From Eubacteriales bacterium (GTDB taxonomy: Bacteria > Bacillota > Clostridia > Lachnospirales > Lachnospiraceae), in contig JAUNJN010000001.1 of NCBI GenBank assembly GCA_030533235.1, forward strand, positions 62,001 to 126,000: DNA of 64,000 nt. The letters run 5' to 3'. Of the stretch, positions 33,292 to 42,573 are shown piece by piece. The notes beneath the pieces were generated by a model. That model saw only the letters and a list, made by a program, of their open reading frames with translations, was not told the origin of the DNA and made no database searches. Both the position numbers and the translations under genes were made by a program. Position 1 is the first letter of the stretch, and every line of letters begins with the position of its first letter.

Positions 33292-33963
33292 GTGAGAAAG
33301 ATAAATGTTATCAAAGGGGACATGATGTTCCAGTGGAAATATGGTTTTTATTTTTTATATGGCATCATGCTTGTGATCTATTTCATATTGTTTTCCTTTG
33401 TGCAGGGGGATGCGAGGGATAAGCTTGTAGATATTTGTGTGTATTCGGATCCTGCAGCAATGGGAATGTTTTTTATGGGAGCGATTCTGCTTCTGGAAAA
33501 AAGTCAGCATGTTATAAGCTCGGTCGCGGTTTCACCGATGACAGTGGGGGAATATATTTTTGGTAAAATTGCCTCGATCGGTATTATCTCTCTCGTGGTC
33601 GGAATGGTTCTTGTGACGCAGGGACATACGAAAAACTATTTGCTAAGTGCAATCGGAATCGTAGGCGGGTCTTTTATATTCAGCTTATGCGGTGTGATTG
33701 TCGGGACAATGATTTCAAGCATTAATCAGTATGTAGTTGCAACAATTCCGTTTGAAATAATTGGGTTTGTTCCCGTAATCCTTTATCGATTAGGCGTTTT
33801 GCCGGATTCCGTTTGGATGCTCATGCATCCGGGATGTGCTGCAATGGAAATGATAGAAGGCAATATGTCCGTGTTGCTTTTGGCATTTTGTAGTCTGTTG
33901 GTGTGGTTGATTGTTTTGTATTTTATTGCAGAAAAATGTGTGAGGAAAATGTTATGTTGTTAA
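33292..33963 (+). CDS. ABC-2 type exporter permease
   Basis: A 223-residue membrane protein with six hydrophobic segments. The start is a GTG with AAGGAGG ten bases upstream. It resembles the first permease of fluoroquinolone-type ABC exporters and pairs with the next gene, whose ATG overlaps its stop codon, indicating coupled translation and a heterodimeric transporter. Confidence 0.8.
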   Translation: MRKINVIKGDMMFQWKYGFYFLYGIMLVIYFILFSFVQGDARDKLVDICVYSDPAAMGMFFMGAILLLEKSQHVISSVAVSPMTVGEYIFGKIASIGIISLVVGMVLVTQGHTKNYLLSAIGIVGGSFIFSLCGVIVGTMISSINQYVVATIPFEIIGFVPVILYRLGVLPDSVWMLMHPGCAAMEMIEGNMSVLLLAFCSLLVWLIVLYFIAEKCVRKMLCC

Positions 33964-34679
33964 GTTCAGTTCGGATGTTTCGACAAATGGTTCGGGAAAT
34001 TGCTGGAGAGGCAATGATGCTTTTGCTTTGTGTGGCACCGATTCTAGCCGGGGCATTTTTCAAATTCGGAATGCCGATTGCTAATTCTATGATAATGAAG
34101 AAAATGGGATATGTGGATTGCCTCGTCCCATATTATGAGTTTTGCAGTTGGCTGCTTGCTATGCTTACGGGAATGTTGTTTGCATTTGTTGGAGGCCTGG
34201 TTGTGCTTGGAGAAATCGACGACCGGATTACAGCATATATGTGTGTGACACCCGCAGGTGTAAAGGGATACATGTTATCACGAATTGTATATCCGGGCAT
34301 TGTTTCAGGGCTTGTAGCAATGATTGTTATCCCTGTGTTTTCTTTGGTGCATCTTGATGTTGTTACATTACTTGTCATGGTATTGTCATCGGTGTTTAGC
34401 GGTATGATTACTTCCATGCAGGTAGTTTCCATTTCCACAAACAAAGTGGAAGGAATGGCGGTCGGAAAGCTTGCGGGTGGATTTGGCATGACATTTTTTA
34501 TTCCGTTTGTTATTACAGGCAAAATACAATATGTGTTTGCAATGTTTCCGATGTTTTGGGTTGGAAAATATGAAATGCACAAAAATGTGTGGCAGATTCT
34601 TATTGCTGTGGTATTATTCGGCGTTTGGTGGTATGGTTTGTATCGCAAATACTTAAAAAAACTTGTCGAAAAAGGTTGA
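33954..34679 (+). CDS. ABC-2 type exporter permease
   Basis: A 241-residue membrane protein with six hydrophobic segments. FKFGMPIANSMIMKKMGY and GEIDDRITAYMCVTPAGVKGYMLSRI near residue 90 fit permeases whose partner is the preceding gene. ATG 33954 is ten bases before the end of the upstream gene. Together with the ATPase at 32421 it forms a TetR-controlled exporter of unknown substrate. Confidence 0.8.
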   Translation: MLLSSVRMFRQMVREIAGEAMMLLLCVAPILAGAFFKFGMPIANSMIMKKMGYVDCLVPYYEFCSWLLAMLTGMLFAFVGGLVVLGEIDDRITAYMCVTPAGVKGYMLSRIVYPGIVSGLVAMIVIPVFSLVHLDVVTLLVMVLSSVFSGMITSMQVVSISTNKVEGMAVGKLAGGFGMTFFIPFVITGKIQYVFAMFPMFWVGKYEMHKNVWQILIAVVLFGVWWYGLYRKYLKKLVEKG

Positions 34680-34699
34680 ATTGTGTAGGACGATAGGTA

Positions 34700-34728
34700 T
34701 TGACCAAAAAAAAGATGTTTGATATGTT
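34700..34728 (+). promoter_or_regulatory. Promoter before the riboswitch-like leader
   Basis: TTGACC (34700-34705) and TATGTT (34723-34728) are 17 bases apart. Transcription would start just before the GGGGAGTAGC leader. Confidence 0.55.
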
Positions 34729-34734
34729 AATATT

Positions 34735-34874
34735 AGACAGAGGGGAGTAGCCGGCATGTAAATGCTTGCATATCGTCAGTACGATTGTTAACAATCCGGT
34801 ATGTAACGAAGTGGCGAGACTTATTGTTGCTCTAAATTTATTTTATTGCAACAAAAAGCTCGTTTTTTTGTTGC
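34735..34874 (+). promoter_or_regulatory. yybP-ykoY-like (manganese) riboswitch with switching hairpins
   Basis: GGGGAGTAGC at 34742-34751, ATCGTCAGTACGAT at 34772-34785, the CCGG segment near 34796 and GGCGAGACTT at 34813-34822 follow the conserved order of the Mn2+-sensing yybP-ykoY aptamer (the usual last block is GGCAAGACC, so one variant base is seen). After the aptamer TTGTTGC (34824-34830) can pair with GCAACAA (34848-34854), while the same GCAACAAAAA can instead pair with TTTTTTTGTTGC (34863-34874), ending directly at the AGGAAGGAG ribosome site. The two hairpins exclude each other and could switch termination or translation of the antiporter gene. Assigned by motif; the basal stem is not convincing by eye. 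Confidence 0.62.
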
Positions 34875-34890
34875 AGGAAGGAGTGTTTGT

Positions 34891-35820
34891 ATGGAAATAT
34901 TGTTGCAGACGGGTTTACTTATTTTGGGGTTTGTTTTGCTCATCAAGGGCGCAGACTGGTTTGTTGACGGTGCGTCGGGAATCGCTAAAAAGCTCGGAAT
35001 TCCACAGCTTGTGATCGGTCTTACGATTGTTGCAATGGGAACAAGTATCCCGGAGGCGGCAGTCAGTATTTCTTCTGCGTTGAAAGGCAACGCTGACATT
35101 ACAATCGGTAATATTGTCGGAAGTAATATTCTTAATGTTCTTATTATTCTTGGTATTTCGAGCACAATCATCTCGTTGTGTGTTGCAAAATCTACAATTC
35201 GGTATGAGATACCGTACATGATAATAATTTCAATATTGTTGCTTGTTCTTGGAAAAACAGGAAATGAGATCACACTGTTGGAAGGTGTAATTCTTTGGGT
35301 GTTTTTTATTGCATATCTTGTGTATTTGTTTTATCTTACAAAGAACAACAAAGAGGAAAAGGAAGAACAGGAACGGACGTATTCGTTATGGAAGCTTCTT
35401 TTGCTCATTGCAGTCGGCATCTTTTTAGTTGTGCTCGGAAGTAATTTTGCAGTTGATGGAGCGACGGAGCTTGCAAAGCTGGTTGGTCTTAGTGAGCGGT
35501 TTATCGGACTTACGATTGTGGCACTCGGAACTTCACTTCCGGAGCTTGTGACATCTGTAACAGCGGCAAGAAAGGGAAATGCAGATATCGCAATCGGAAA
35601 TATCGTTGGCAGTAATATATTCAATATTTTGTTTGTTATCGGAACGGCAGCACTTATTACTCCGGTTCCGTTTGCAAATAATTTTGTGATTGATACATGC
35701 ATTGCAGCATTGTGCGGCGTGTTGCTTATTGCAGGGTGTGTTCGGAAAAAACGACTGACAAGAGGGCTTGGAATATTTATGCTTGTTTGTTATGCGGGGT
35801 ATTTTATGTATTTACTTTAA
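34891..35820 (+). CDS. CaCA-family cation antiporter (sodium/calcium exchanger type)
   Basis: A 309-residue membrane protein with ten predicted helices and two inverted alpha repeats: GTSIPEAAVSISSALKGNAD with IGNIVGSNILNV near residues 51-85, and GTSLPELVTSVTAARKGNAD with IGNIVGSNIFNI near residues 212-246. The Glu of each PE motif binds the cation. Family members exchange Ca2+ for Na+ or H+; behind a Mn2+-type leader, Mn2+ export is a good alternative. ATG 34891 is chosen for the AGGAAGGAG site. Confidence 0.92.
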   Translation: MEILLQTGLLILGFVLLIKGADWFVDGASGIAKKLGIPQLVIGLTIVAMGTSIPEAAVSISSALKGNADITIGNIVGSNILNVLIILGISSTIISLCVAKSTIRYEIPYMIIISILLLVLGKTGNEITLLEGVILWVFFIAYLVYLFYLTKNNKEEKEEQERTYSLWKLLLLIAVGIFLVVLGSNFAVDGATELAKLVGLSERFIGLTIVALGTSLPELVTSVTAARKGNADIAIGNIVGSNIFNILFVIGTAALITPVPFANNFVIDTCIAALCGVLLIAGCVRKKRLTRGLGIFMLVCYAGYFMYLL

Positions 35821-35850
35821 AATTTGTTTGATTACGAGGGGGATGAAAAC

Positions 35851-38250
35851 ATGGAAAAACTGGAAACATTGGAATTGGCAGAAGTACTGAGTGTAGCATT
35901 TTATGCTTATACCTACAAAAACAGAGAGTTGATTGTGTTTAACAAAGAAGCACAAAAGCTTTTTGTCAGGATGGGAATCAATGAGCATAATATATTAACC
36001 GATCTTATGAAGACAGTGCCGGAGGGGGAAAAACAGGCACTCATTGAAAAAACGAAATCCTTAAAAAAAACGGGTGATATGATATCATATATCTATCACC
36101 CGATTACAACAGACGGAACATATTTGACATTAAAATGTGATACGAAGCTGCTTAGCTTTGCAAACGGACAGGAATATATTTTGACATCGGTTGTCGATAT
36201 TACGGAGCAGGAATTGATTAAAATGCGCTTGGAAGAAGAACAAAGGCAGTATCAGAGCGCACTTGCTTATGACAGTATTTTGATATTTAGTCTGGATTTG
36301 ACGGAAGGTGTATTTCGCCACGAGATTATATCAAAGTACGATGAAAATATGGCAGATGTTATAGGGGTGAAACTTCCTGCGGATTACGATACATTTGCCA
36401 ACGCTTGGCTGTCAGATCATCGAATTATAACCGACAATCCGGAAGTAGAAATTGTTAAAAATCGTAAAAGTCTTATGGATGCATTTTATAGGGGAATATC
36501 TCTGCTGGAATTTGAATATTATGTGCCGGAGCGCGGAAAATATTACAGGGTACTTACACTGCTTTACAAAATCAGAGAGCATATCAGTGCAGGTTTTATC
36601 ATATATGATGTTACGATAAAAAAAGAAGAGGAAAAACAAAAGAGAGATATCATCAGCTCGCTTGGAAAAATATATTCGGCGTTGTACCACTTCTCATTGA
36701 CAGAAGATAAATATGTTGTATTGAAGCAACATAAAGATATTCAAAGTGAATTTGAGCGGATACATAACTTTTCGGATTTTGCGAAGATTTACAGCGAGCA
36801 ATTTGCAGAGGAAGGCTTTAAGGAGCTTGTGGCAGAGTTTTTGAAGCCGGAGAATATTCAAAAGAATCTTGCAGATAAGGAATCTGTCAGTATTGAATAT
36901 CGGCGCAAGGAATTTGGATGGTGCAGTATTACTCTTGTTGTGAGTGGTCGGGATTCGGACGGACGAGTAACATCAATTGTGCTGGCCGGATATATCATTG
37001 AGGAACGAAAACAGGCGGAGCTTGCACAGCAGGACGCATTAAAGGCAGCATATGAGGCGGTCAACTTTGCAAACTCGGCAAAGTCAATTTTTCTGGCAAA
37101 CATGAGTCATGATATCCGGACCCCGTTAAATGCAATTACAGGATTGACAGCAATTATGGGACAGTACTTAGATGATAAAGAAAAACTTTTTGATTGTATG
37201 TCAAAGATTACGATTTCTTCAAATCACCTTCTTGCAATCATAAATGAAGTGCTGGAAATGTCAAAGATTGAATCCGGAGTGGTGGAGCTTTTGGAAGAAG
37301 AAATTCGCCTGCCGGAGTTGTTTTGTGACTTGCTTGCAATGACGCAGGCCGAAGTGAACGAAAAGAAGCATTCGGTAAAACTTAATATGGAAGGTGTTTT
37401 TCATGATACCGTTTATGGAGACGGACAGAGAATTCAACAGGTGTTTATGAATCTTATGAACAATGCAATAAAATATACACCTTCCGGCGGAACGATTGAG
37501 ATTACGATTTCGGAAAAGCTAACCAACAAGGAAAATGTAAGCTGTTATGAGTTCGTGTTTGCGGATAACGGAATCGGTATGCGTGAAGATTTTATTGAAC
37601 ATATTTTTGAACCGTTCGTGCGGGCGGATAATGATGAACGTGTTGACAAAATTCAGGGAACGGGACTTGGAATGTCGATTACAAAAAATATCGTGCAGAT
37701 GATGAATGGTGATATAAAGGTAAGCAGTCAATTAAATGCCGGAACAAAAATTGTAGTTACATTGTTTTTGAAAATACGTGAGAAGGATGTTCGGAAGACG
37801 AATACACCGGAGCAGGCTTCTTCGGCGGTAAGTGATATATCGATGTTTTGTCCTGATATATTTGCAGGACACCGTGTGCTTTTGGTTGAGGATAACGATA
37901 TTAATGCAGATATTGCGGGAGAAATTTTTAAAATTGCAGGAATTACGGTAGATTATGCAACCAATGGAAAAGAAGCGGTAGACATGCTACAAAGAGCAGA
38001 AACAACGCATTTGTATGACATTGTGTTCATGGATATAAGGATGCCGATTATGGATGGATATGAGGCAGCAAAAGCGATTCGTGCCCTTCCCGGTGCATAT
38101 GCAAAATCCGTTCCGATTGTTGCAATGACGGCAAATGCATTTGTGGAGGATGCAGAGGCTGCGATTAATTCCGGAATGAATGCGCACATTGCAAAGCCGT
38201 TAAATCTAAAAAAACTGTTTGAGGTACTGGAACGATGGCTTGGAAAATGA
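35851..38250 (+). CDS. Hybrid sensor histidine kinase with receiver domain
   Basis: A 799-residue cytosolic protein with no membrane helix. The first 400 residues hold PAS-like sensory segments. The dimerisation domain carries His420 in FLANMSHDIRTPLNAITGL. The ATPase domain has the N, G1 and G2 boxes (NLMNNAIKYTP, FADNGIGM, GTGLGMSI). The C-terminal receiver has the phosphoacceptor Asp728 in DIVFMDIRMPIMDGYEA and Lys in HIAKPLNLKKL. It passes phosphate within the protein and probably to the Hpt protein encoded 43 bases later. The input signal is unknown. GAGGGGG precedes ATG 35851. Confidence 0.9.
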   Translation: MEKLETLELAEVLSVAFYAYTYKNRELIVFNKEAQKLFVRMGINEHNILTDLMKTVPEGEKQALIEKTKSLKKTGDMISYIYHPITTDGTYLTLKCDTKLLSFANGQEYILTSVVDITEQELIKMRLEEEQRQYQSALAYDSILIFSLDLTEGVFRHEIISKYDENMADVIGVKLPADYDTFANAWLSDHRIITDNPEVEIVKNRKSLMDAFYRGISLLEFEYYVPERGKYYRVLTLLYKIREHISAGFIIYDVTIKKEEEKQKRDIISSLGKIYSALYHFSLTEDKYVVLKQHKDIQSEFERIHNFSDFAKIYSEQFAEEGFKELVAEFLKPENIQKNLADKESVSIEYRRKEFGWCSITLVVSGRDSDGRVTSIVLAGYIIEERKQAELAQQDALKAAYEAVNFANSAKSIFLANMSHDIRTPLNAITGLTAIMGQYLDDKEKLFDCMSKITISSNHLLAIINEVLEMSKIESGVVELLEEEIRLPELFCDLLAMTQAEVNEKKHSVKLNMEGVFHDTVYGDGQRIQQVFMNLMNNAIKYTPSGGTIEITISEKLTNKENVSCYEFVFADNGIGMREDFIEHIFEPFVRADNDERVDKIQGTGLGMSITKNIVQMMNGDIKVSSQLNAGTKIVVTLFLKIREKDVRKTNTPEQASSAVSDISMFCPDIFAGHRVLLVEDNDINADIAGEIFKIAGITVDYATNGKEAVDMLQRAETTHLYDIVFMDIRMPIMDGYEAAKAIRALPGAYAKSVPIVAMTANAFVEDAEAAINSGMNAHIAKPLNLKKLFEVLERWLGK

Positions 38251-38293
38251 TATAGTTTAGATGGAAGATTTACGAAAAAGGAGAATTGTGGGG

Positions 38294-38650
38294 ATGACAG
38301 TTTGCGAATGTTACGAAAAAATCGGCGCTGATTATGACGAGGTAATCGGACGCTTGATGAGTGAACAATTAATTTTAAAATATCTGAAAAGGTTTTGTGC
38401 GTCTGGGCATGTTGAGGATTTAAAATCCTATATAGCAGAGCAACATTATGAGGATGCATTCCGAACAGCGCATATAATAAAGGGTATATGTTTAAATCTG
38501 GCACTTACAAGGCTTTATGATTGCAGCTTTGCATTATGTGAAGCACTCCGAACGAATCCTCAGATAAAGGAAATCCCAGATTTGCTTGAGGCGTTGCTTG
38601 TTGAGGTGCAGCGTGTTACATCCTGTGTGTCAGAAATAGATGAACAATAA
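38294..38650 (+). CDS. Stand-alone Hpt phosphotransfer protein
   Basis: A 118-residue helical protein. The Hpt motif AFRTAHIIKGICLNLAL contains the phosphoacceptor His60, followed by a second helical pair. In multistep phosphorelays such proteins take the phosphate from a hybrid kinase receiver and pass it to another receiver. AAAGGAGA lies ten bases before ATG 38294; an upstream in-frame start at 38261 lacks support. The downstream response regulator is not in this region. Confidence 0.82.
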   Translation: MTVCECYEKIGADYDEVIGRLMSEQLILKYLKRFCASGHVEDLKSYIAEQHYEDAFRTAHIIKGICLNLALTRLYDCSFALCEALRTNPQIKEIPDLLEALLVEVQRVTSCVSEIDEQ

Positions 38651-38675
38651 AGAAATTATCATAGGGAGGTTTCAT

Positions 38676-39137
38676 ATGCAAAAGATATATCAGTTTTACG
38701 GTTGGAAAAATGTGGGTGATATTGTTGAAAAAACCGATGAGTATCCGGGCGTGCATACACCGTATGATTTGTACGATCGTTTGGAAAATATTTGGAGTGC
38801 TGAAACCTGTGCCCCAAGGATGCGACAGGATTGGACCAGGGAAAACAAAACGATGGGACAATGTTCGATTACCGCTTTTTTAGCGCAGGATATTTTTGGT
38901 GGAAATGTATTTGCGATGCCGACAGATAATGGAGGTGTGCATTGTTATAATGTGGTGGATGGTGTGATTTTTGATTTGACGAGCGAACAGTTCCTGGACA
39001 AGGCAAAAGATCTTGTCTATGATATGACGCTGTTGCAGGATCGGGAATCTGATTTACATTTTAAAAAGGACGAAAAACGTGCACGTTACGAATCGATAAA
39101 AAATGAATTGGCTAGGGTGTGCCATATTGAAAGATAA
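38676..39137 (+). CDS. YunG-like protein of unknown function
   Basis: A 153-residue protein. CAPRMRQDWTRENKTMGQCSITAFLAQDIFGG near residue 46, a later GGVHCYNVVDG and IFDLTSEQF match the YunG family. Function is unknown. The paired Cys/His/Asp features (GQC, HCYN, FDLTSEQF) recall papain/transglutaminase-like folds; that comparison is inference. GGAGGTTTCAT lies before the ATG. It stands between the Hpt gene and a degenerate region. Confidence 0.7.
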   Translation: MQKIYQFYGWKNVGDIVEKTDEYPGVHTPYDLYDRLENIWSAETCAPRMRQDWTRENKTMGQCSITAFLAQDIFGGNVFAMPTDNGGVHCYNVVDGVIFDLTSEQFLDKAKDLVYDMTLLQDRESDLHFKKDEKRARYESIKNELARVCHIER

Positions 39138-39158
39138 AAGATGCTTTTTATATGATGA

Positions 39159-39362
39159 ATGGATAAAAACAGAGGAAGATTTCGGGAGTTTTTCGAAAAA
39201 AATCATATCGATACCGGGCTTGCGGAGATGTTTAATTTGGATTATCAGTAAACACTTGGCGATTGCATTGTATTTACGGAGGATGCCAAAGACGTTCTTC
39301 GTGAGGAAAAGGGACAATATGTGTTGGTTGCGGTAACAAACGGAACAACTGCGGCAGCTTGA
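39159..39362 (+). pseudogene. Probable degenerate gene fragment with internal TAA
   Basis: A 67-codon frame from ATG 39159 to TGA 39360-39362 is broken by TAA at 39249-39251. The parts read FREFFEKNHIDTGLAEMF before and CIVFTEDAKDVLREEKG after the stop. The amino acid composition is that of a real protein, but I recognise no family. Another frame across this region (39103-39336) is less protein-like. Confidence 0.35.
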
Positions 39363-39394
39363 AGATATTTTGAATTAAAATGGAGGATGTCTGT

Positions 39395-39892
39395 ATGGAA
39401 GAAGCAATTGTACGGGATAAGTATGAGCGGATTACAAAACTTCTGATTAATAATCAAATTACAATCACGACGATGGAAAGTATGACTGCAGGTCTGATTG
39501 CATCGTTGCTTACCGATACAGAAGGTGCTTCGGCGATATTTAAGGGGGGATTTGTGACATACTCCAATGATGCAAAAATCGCACAAGGTGTACCTGCGTC
39601 CGTGATTGATACATATGGTGTGTATTCTCTTGAGACGGCAAGGGCAATGGCAAAGGCTTGTTGCAAGTCGTATCGGGCGGACATCGGAATCGGGCTTACC
39701 GGCACAAGCGGAAATGTTGACATCCATAACGATGACAGTGTGCCCGGAAAGGTATTTGCAGCGATATATTACAAAGGAAAGATGTACGAAACAAGCTTTG
39801 TAATGGACCGGCAGGTATCCAGGTATGAGTACAAATTATTTGCAGCAGATCGCGTGGCCGACAGTGTGCTGAAAATTATCGAATTATCTTGA
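39395..39892 (+). CDS. CinA C-terminal family protein (nicotinamide-nucleotide amidohydrolase type)
   Basis: A 165-residue CinA-C protein without the N-terminal competence/damage domain. TTMESMTAGLIASLLTDTEGASAIFKGGFVTYSNDAK near residue 25 and DIGIGLTGTSGN near residue 97 are the diagnostic blocks. PncC enzymes of this family deamidate NMN to nicotinate mononucleotide in NAD salvage. ATG 39395 has GGAGG upstream and is preferred over 39380. Confidence 0.88.
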   Translation: MEEAIVRDKYERITKLLINNQITITTMESMTAGLIASLLTDTEGASAIFKGGFVTYSNDAKIAQGVPASVIDTYGVYSLETARAMAKACCKSYRADIGIGLTGTSGNVDIHNDDSVPGKVFAAIYYKGKMYETSFVMDRQVSRYEYKLFAADRVADSVLKIIELS

Positions 39893-39920
39893 TTTTATGA
39901 TGAAAAAACGTATGGTTTGG

Positions 39921-39949
39921 TTGTCAAATTTTGTCGTAAATGGTATAAT
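39921..39949 (+). promoter_or_regulatory. SigA-type promoter of the second chemoreceptor gene
   Basis: TTGTCA (39921-39926) and TATAAT (39944-39949) are 17 bases apart, 63 bases before the ATG at 40013. The chemoreceptor gene therefore does not depend on a flagellar sigma factor. Confidence 0.7.
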
Positions 39950-40012
39950 AAATATTGTTGAATAGATGATAAAAATGAATTTTTTTGATGTTTTTTGCAC
40001 GGAGGGTAAAGT

Positions 40013-41545
40013 ATGGACGAAAGAGAATTTGAAAGATCTGACAGACATGAATTAATTCGGAATAAATACGAGAATCTTCAGGACAATGCGAGAAATAATC
40101 CACTTACGATGATGTGTTATACAATTTATGCGACGGCCATTATTGTATGTTATCTTGTCGAGGTAATTAAGGGAAGTAGGACAATTGCTTATTATGCAGC
40201 TTTATGTGCACTTACATTGATTCCGCTTGGCATAATGTATTATTTGTACCGACGGGATCGTGAGAGTGACAATATCAAGATGGCATTGGTGTTTGGGTAT
40301 CTGCCGTCGTATATATATATTATTTTTACAACGACCTCGTCTGTAGCATTTATATACGGAATTTTGATATCTGTACTTATTTTGGCATATGCGGATGTAC
40401 GTCTGTGTCGGTGGTTCATTGTCATGCTTGTGGTTGCCAATATTGCAAGTGTTGCTTATATTGGAATTCGTGGTGATATTAATTCCAAGACGTTACCGGA
40501 TGTGGAGATTCGAATAGCATTTATTATAGTTTATGCATTGTTCATGAGTTTTGCAACGTCTTCAATGACAAAGAGCAATGATAATAAGATGAAACATATT
40601 GAAAATGAAAAGGATTCCACTTCAAAGATTCTTGAACAGGTACTTGAAATCTCCGAAAATATGATTGGCAGTGTTCATGTTGTTTCGGAAAAGATGGGAA
40701 TTCTTTGTGACTCGGTATCAAACACAAAGGCATCGATGGAAGAAGTTTCAAACGGTACAAATGATACTGCGGAATCTGTACAATGTCAGCTTAGTATGAC
40801 AGAGGAAATTCAGCGCTTTATTGAGCGTGTAGAACAGGTTTCGGGTACAATTGGTGATGATATGAGTGATGCAACCGAGGAGGTTCATACCGGTAAGAGT
40901 AAGATTGATAAACTGATTGAGCAGGTGCGAGTATCGGACGAGGCAAGCGGACAGGTGTCTCGCGAGCTTGGAAAACTGACTAACTATGCCGGAAAGATGC
41001 AGAGCATTGTCGAACTGATTGATGGTATTACATCACAGACAAGTCTGCTTGCGCTCAATGCTTCGATTGAGGCGGCACGTGTTGGTGAGGCAGGAAAAGG
41101 CTTTGCGGTTGTTGCTTCTGAGATTTCAACCTTGGCAGAGCAAACACAAAATGCAACCGTTGAGATAACAGAGCTTATTGAAAATATTTCATTTGAGCTT
41201 GAGAAGGTTGTTGAGGTAGTCAATTATCTTATGGATAACAATAAGCTTCAAAGTGTTGTTGCAACAGAAACCGCAGCAAGCTTTGAGACAATTGCATGCC
41301 GCACCGAAGACATTTGTCAACAGACGGAAGAACTGACAGGCTTGGTTGCACAGCTTGCTACATCGAACTCTATGATTGTTGACAGCATTCAGACGATTTC
41401 GTCTACAACAGAAGAAGTGACTGCGCATGCAAATATGACGCTTGAAAGCAGTGAAGAAAACAGTGAAATTGTAGATGAGGTAAGTAATATTGTGGCGGAG
41501 TTACATAGGCTTGCCGAACGTCTGCAGGTATTGGAAAACAGGTAA
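40013..41545 (+). CDS. Methyl-accepting chemotaxis protein without extracellular sensor domain
   Basis: A 510-residue receptor. The first 190 residues contain about six membrane helices and no outside domain. The signalling part has the tip [34 protein letters not shown]. It has the same layout as the receptor at 14958, though the sequence of the membrane part differs. GGAGGGTAAAGT precedes the ATG. No che genes are in the window. Confidence 0.92.
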   Translation: MDEREFERSDRHELIRNKYENLQDNARNNPLTMMCYTIYATAIIVCYLVEVIKGSRTIAYYAALCALTLIPLGIMYYLYRRDRESDNIKMALVFGYLPSYIYIIFTTTSSVAFIYGILISVLILAYADVRLCRWFIVMLVVANIASVAYIGIRGDINSKTLPDVEIRIAFIIVYALFMSFATSSMTKSNDNKMKHIENEKDSTSKILEQVLEISENMIGSVHVVSEKMGILCDSVSNTKASMEEVSNGTNDTAESVQCQLSMTEEIQRFIERVEQVSGTIGDDMSDATEEVHTGKSKIDKLIEQVRVSDEASGQVSRELGKLTNYAGKMQSIVELIDGITSQTSLLALNASIEAARVGEAGKGFAVVASEISTLAEQTQNATVEITELIENISFELEKVVEVVNYLMDNNKLQSVVATETAASFETIACRTEDICQQTEELTGLVAQLATSNSMIVDSIQTISSTTEEVTAHANMTLESSEENSEIVDEVSNIVAELHRLAERLQVLENR

Positions 41546-41585
41546 TCGGAAAGTGGATGACCGTTGGGAAGGATAGAGGTTTCCT

Positions 41586-42509
41586 ATGATTTATACAGTG
41601 ACATTTAATCCGTCTTTGGATTATATACTAGATGTTCCGCAATTTAATATGGAGGTTGTAAATCGTGCAAGCAAGGAACGGATTATCCCCGGCGGAAAGG
41701 GAATCAATGTTTCAATCGTTTTACAAAACCTTGGAGTTATGAATCGGGCAATCTGTTATACGGCAGGATTTACAGGGAATGCGCTTCGAGCATTGCTTGA
41801 TGAACGGAATATCAATGCGGATTATATTAAATTAGATAATGGGTTAACACGTATCAATGTTAAGCTTCGCTGTGGTGGAGAGACAGAGATTAATGGTCAG
41901 GGACCTCAGATCGGTATGCAGGATATGGTTGCGCTTTATGAAAAGCTTGGCTATCTGGATGAGGATGATTTTCTTGTACTTGCCGGCAGTCTTCCGGATA
42001 CGATGGCACATACAACCTACACAGAGATTATGCAGCTTCTGCAGTACAATCATATTCGGATTATTGTAGATACAACAAAGGATTTGCTTCTTCCGGTTTT
42101 ACCGTACAAGCCATTTTTGGTTAAACCGAATGCATATGAGTTAGGACAGCTTTTTGATGTTGAAATCAAAACAAAACAGGATGCTGTTGCCTATGCGAAG
42201 AAGCTGCAGGAGATGGGAGCATTAAATGTACTTGTTTCTATGGCGGCTGATGGTGCGGTTCTTGTTACGGAAGATGGAAATGTGTATGAAGCAGATGCAC
42301 CGAAAGGGACGGTTCGTAATTCGGTTGGTGCAGGAGATTCTATGTTAGCCGGATTTTTGGCCGGATATATGGAAAAACCTGATATGGAATATGCATTCCA
42401 TATGGGAGTGAGTGCAGGAAGTGCCAGTGCTTTTTCGGAAGGATTTGCAACAAAATCAGAAATACAGGTTCTTTATCAGAATTTTTTTGCAAAGAATAGC
42501 AATTCGTAG
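41586..42509 (+). CDS. 1-phosphofructokinase family kinase, second copy
   Basis: A 307-residue pfkB-type sugar kinase. TFNPSLDYILDV near the start, IPGGKGINVSIVL near residue 36 and NSVGAGDSMLAGFLAGY near residue 241 (ATP anion hole and catalytic Asp) match 1-phosphofructokinases. It is clearly homologous along its full length to fruK at 43466 but diverged, and is cut off from the fructose operon by a terminator. Substrate may be fructose-1-phosphate, tagatose-6-phosphate or another sugar phosphate. Confidence 0.9.
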   Translation: MIYTVTFNPSLDYILDVPQFNMEVVNRASKERIIPGGKGINVSIVLQNLGVMNRAICYTAGFTGNALRALLDERNINADYIKLDNGLTRINVKLRCGGETEINGQGPQIGMQDMVALYEKLGYLDEDDFLVLAGSLPDTMAHTTYTEIMQLLQYNHIRIIVDTTKDLLLPVLPYKPFLVKPNAYELGQLFDVEIKTKQDAVAYAKKLQEMGALNVLVSMAADGAVLVTEDGNVYEADAPKGTVRNSVGAGDSMLAGFLAGYMEKPDMEYAFHMGVSAGSASAFSEGFATKSEIQVLYQNFFAKNSNS

Positions 42510-42531
42510 AATAATAATTTGGTATATGAAT

Positions 42532-42573
42532 AAGAAGGTCGCGGAATCGATTGGTTCCGCGACCTTCTTTTGA
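42532..42573 (+). terminator. Intrinsic terminator after the stand-alone fruK paralogue
   Basis: AAGAAGGTCGCGGAA (42532-42546) pairs with TTCCGCGACCTTCTT (42555-42569), followed by TT. One of the strongest hairpins in the window. Confidence 0.9.

Noticed and set aside
34821..35273. Long minus-strand frames opposite the antiporter and exporter genes
   Set aside because: They mirror strongly coding + strand genes and have no ribosome sites or recognisable domains.
39103..39336. A 77-codon frame after the YunG-like gene
   Set aside because: It overlaps the YunG-like gene end, has no ribosome site and is less protein-like than the broken frame at 39159.
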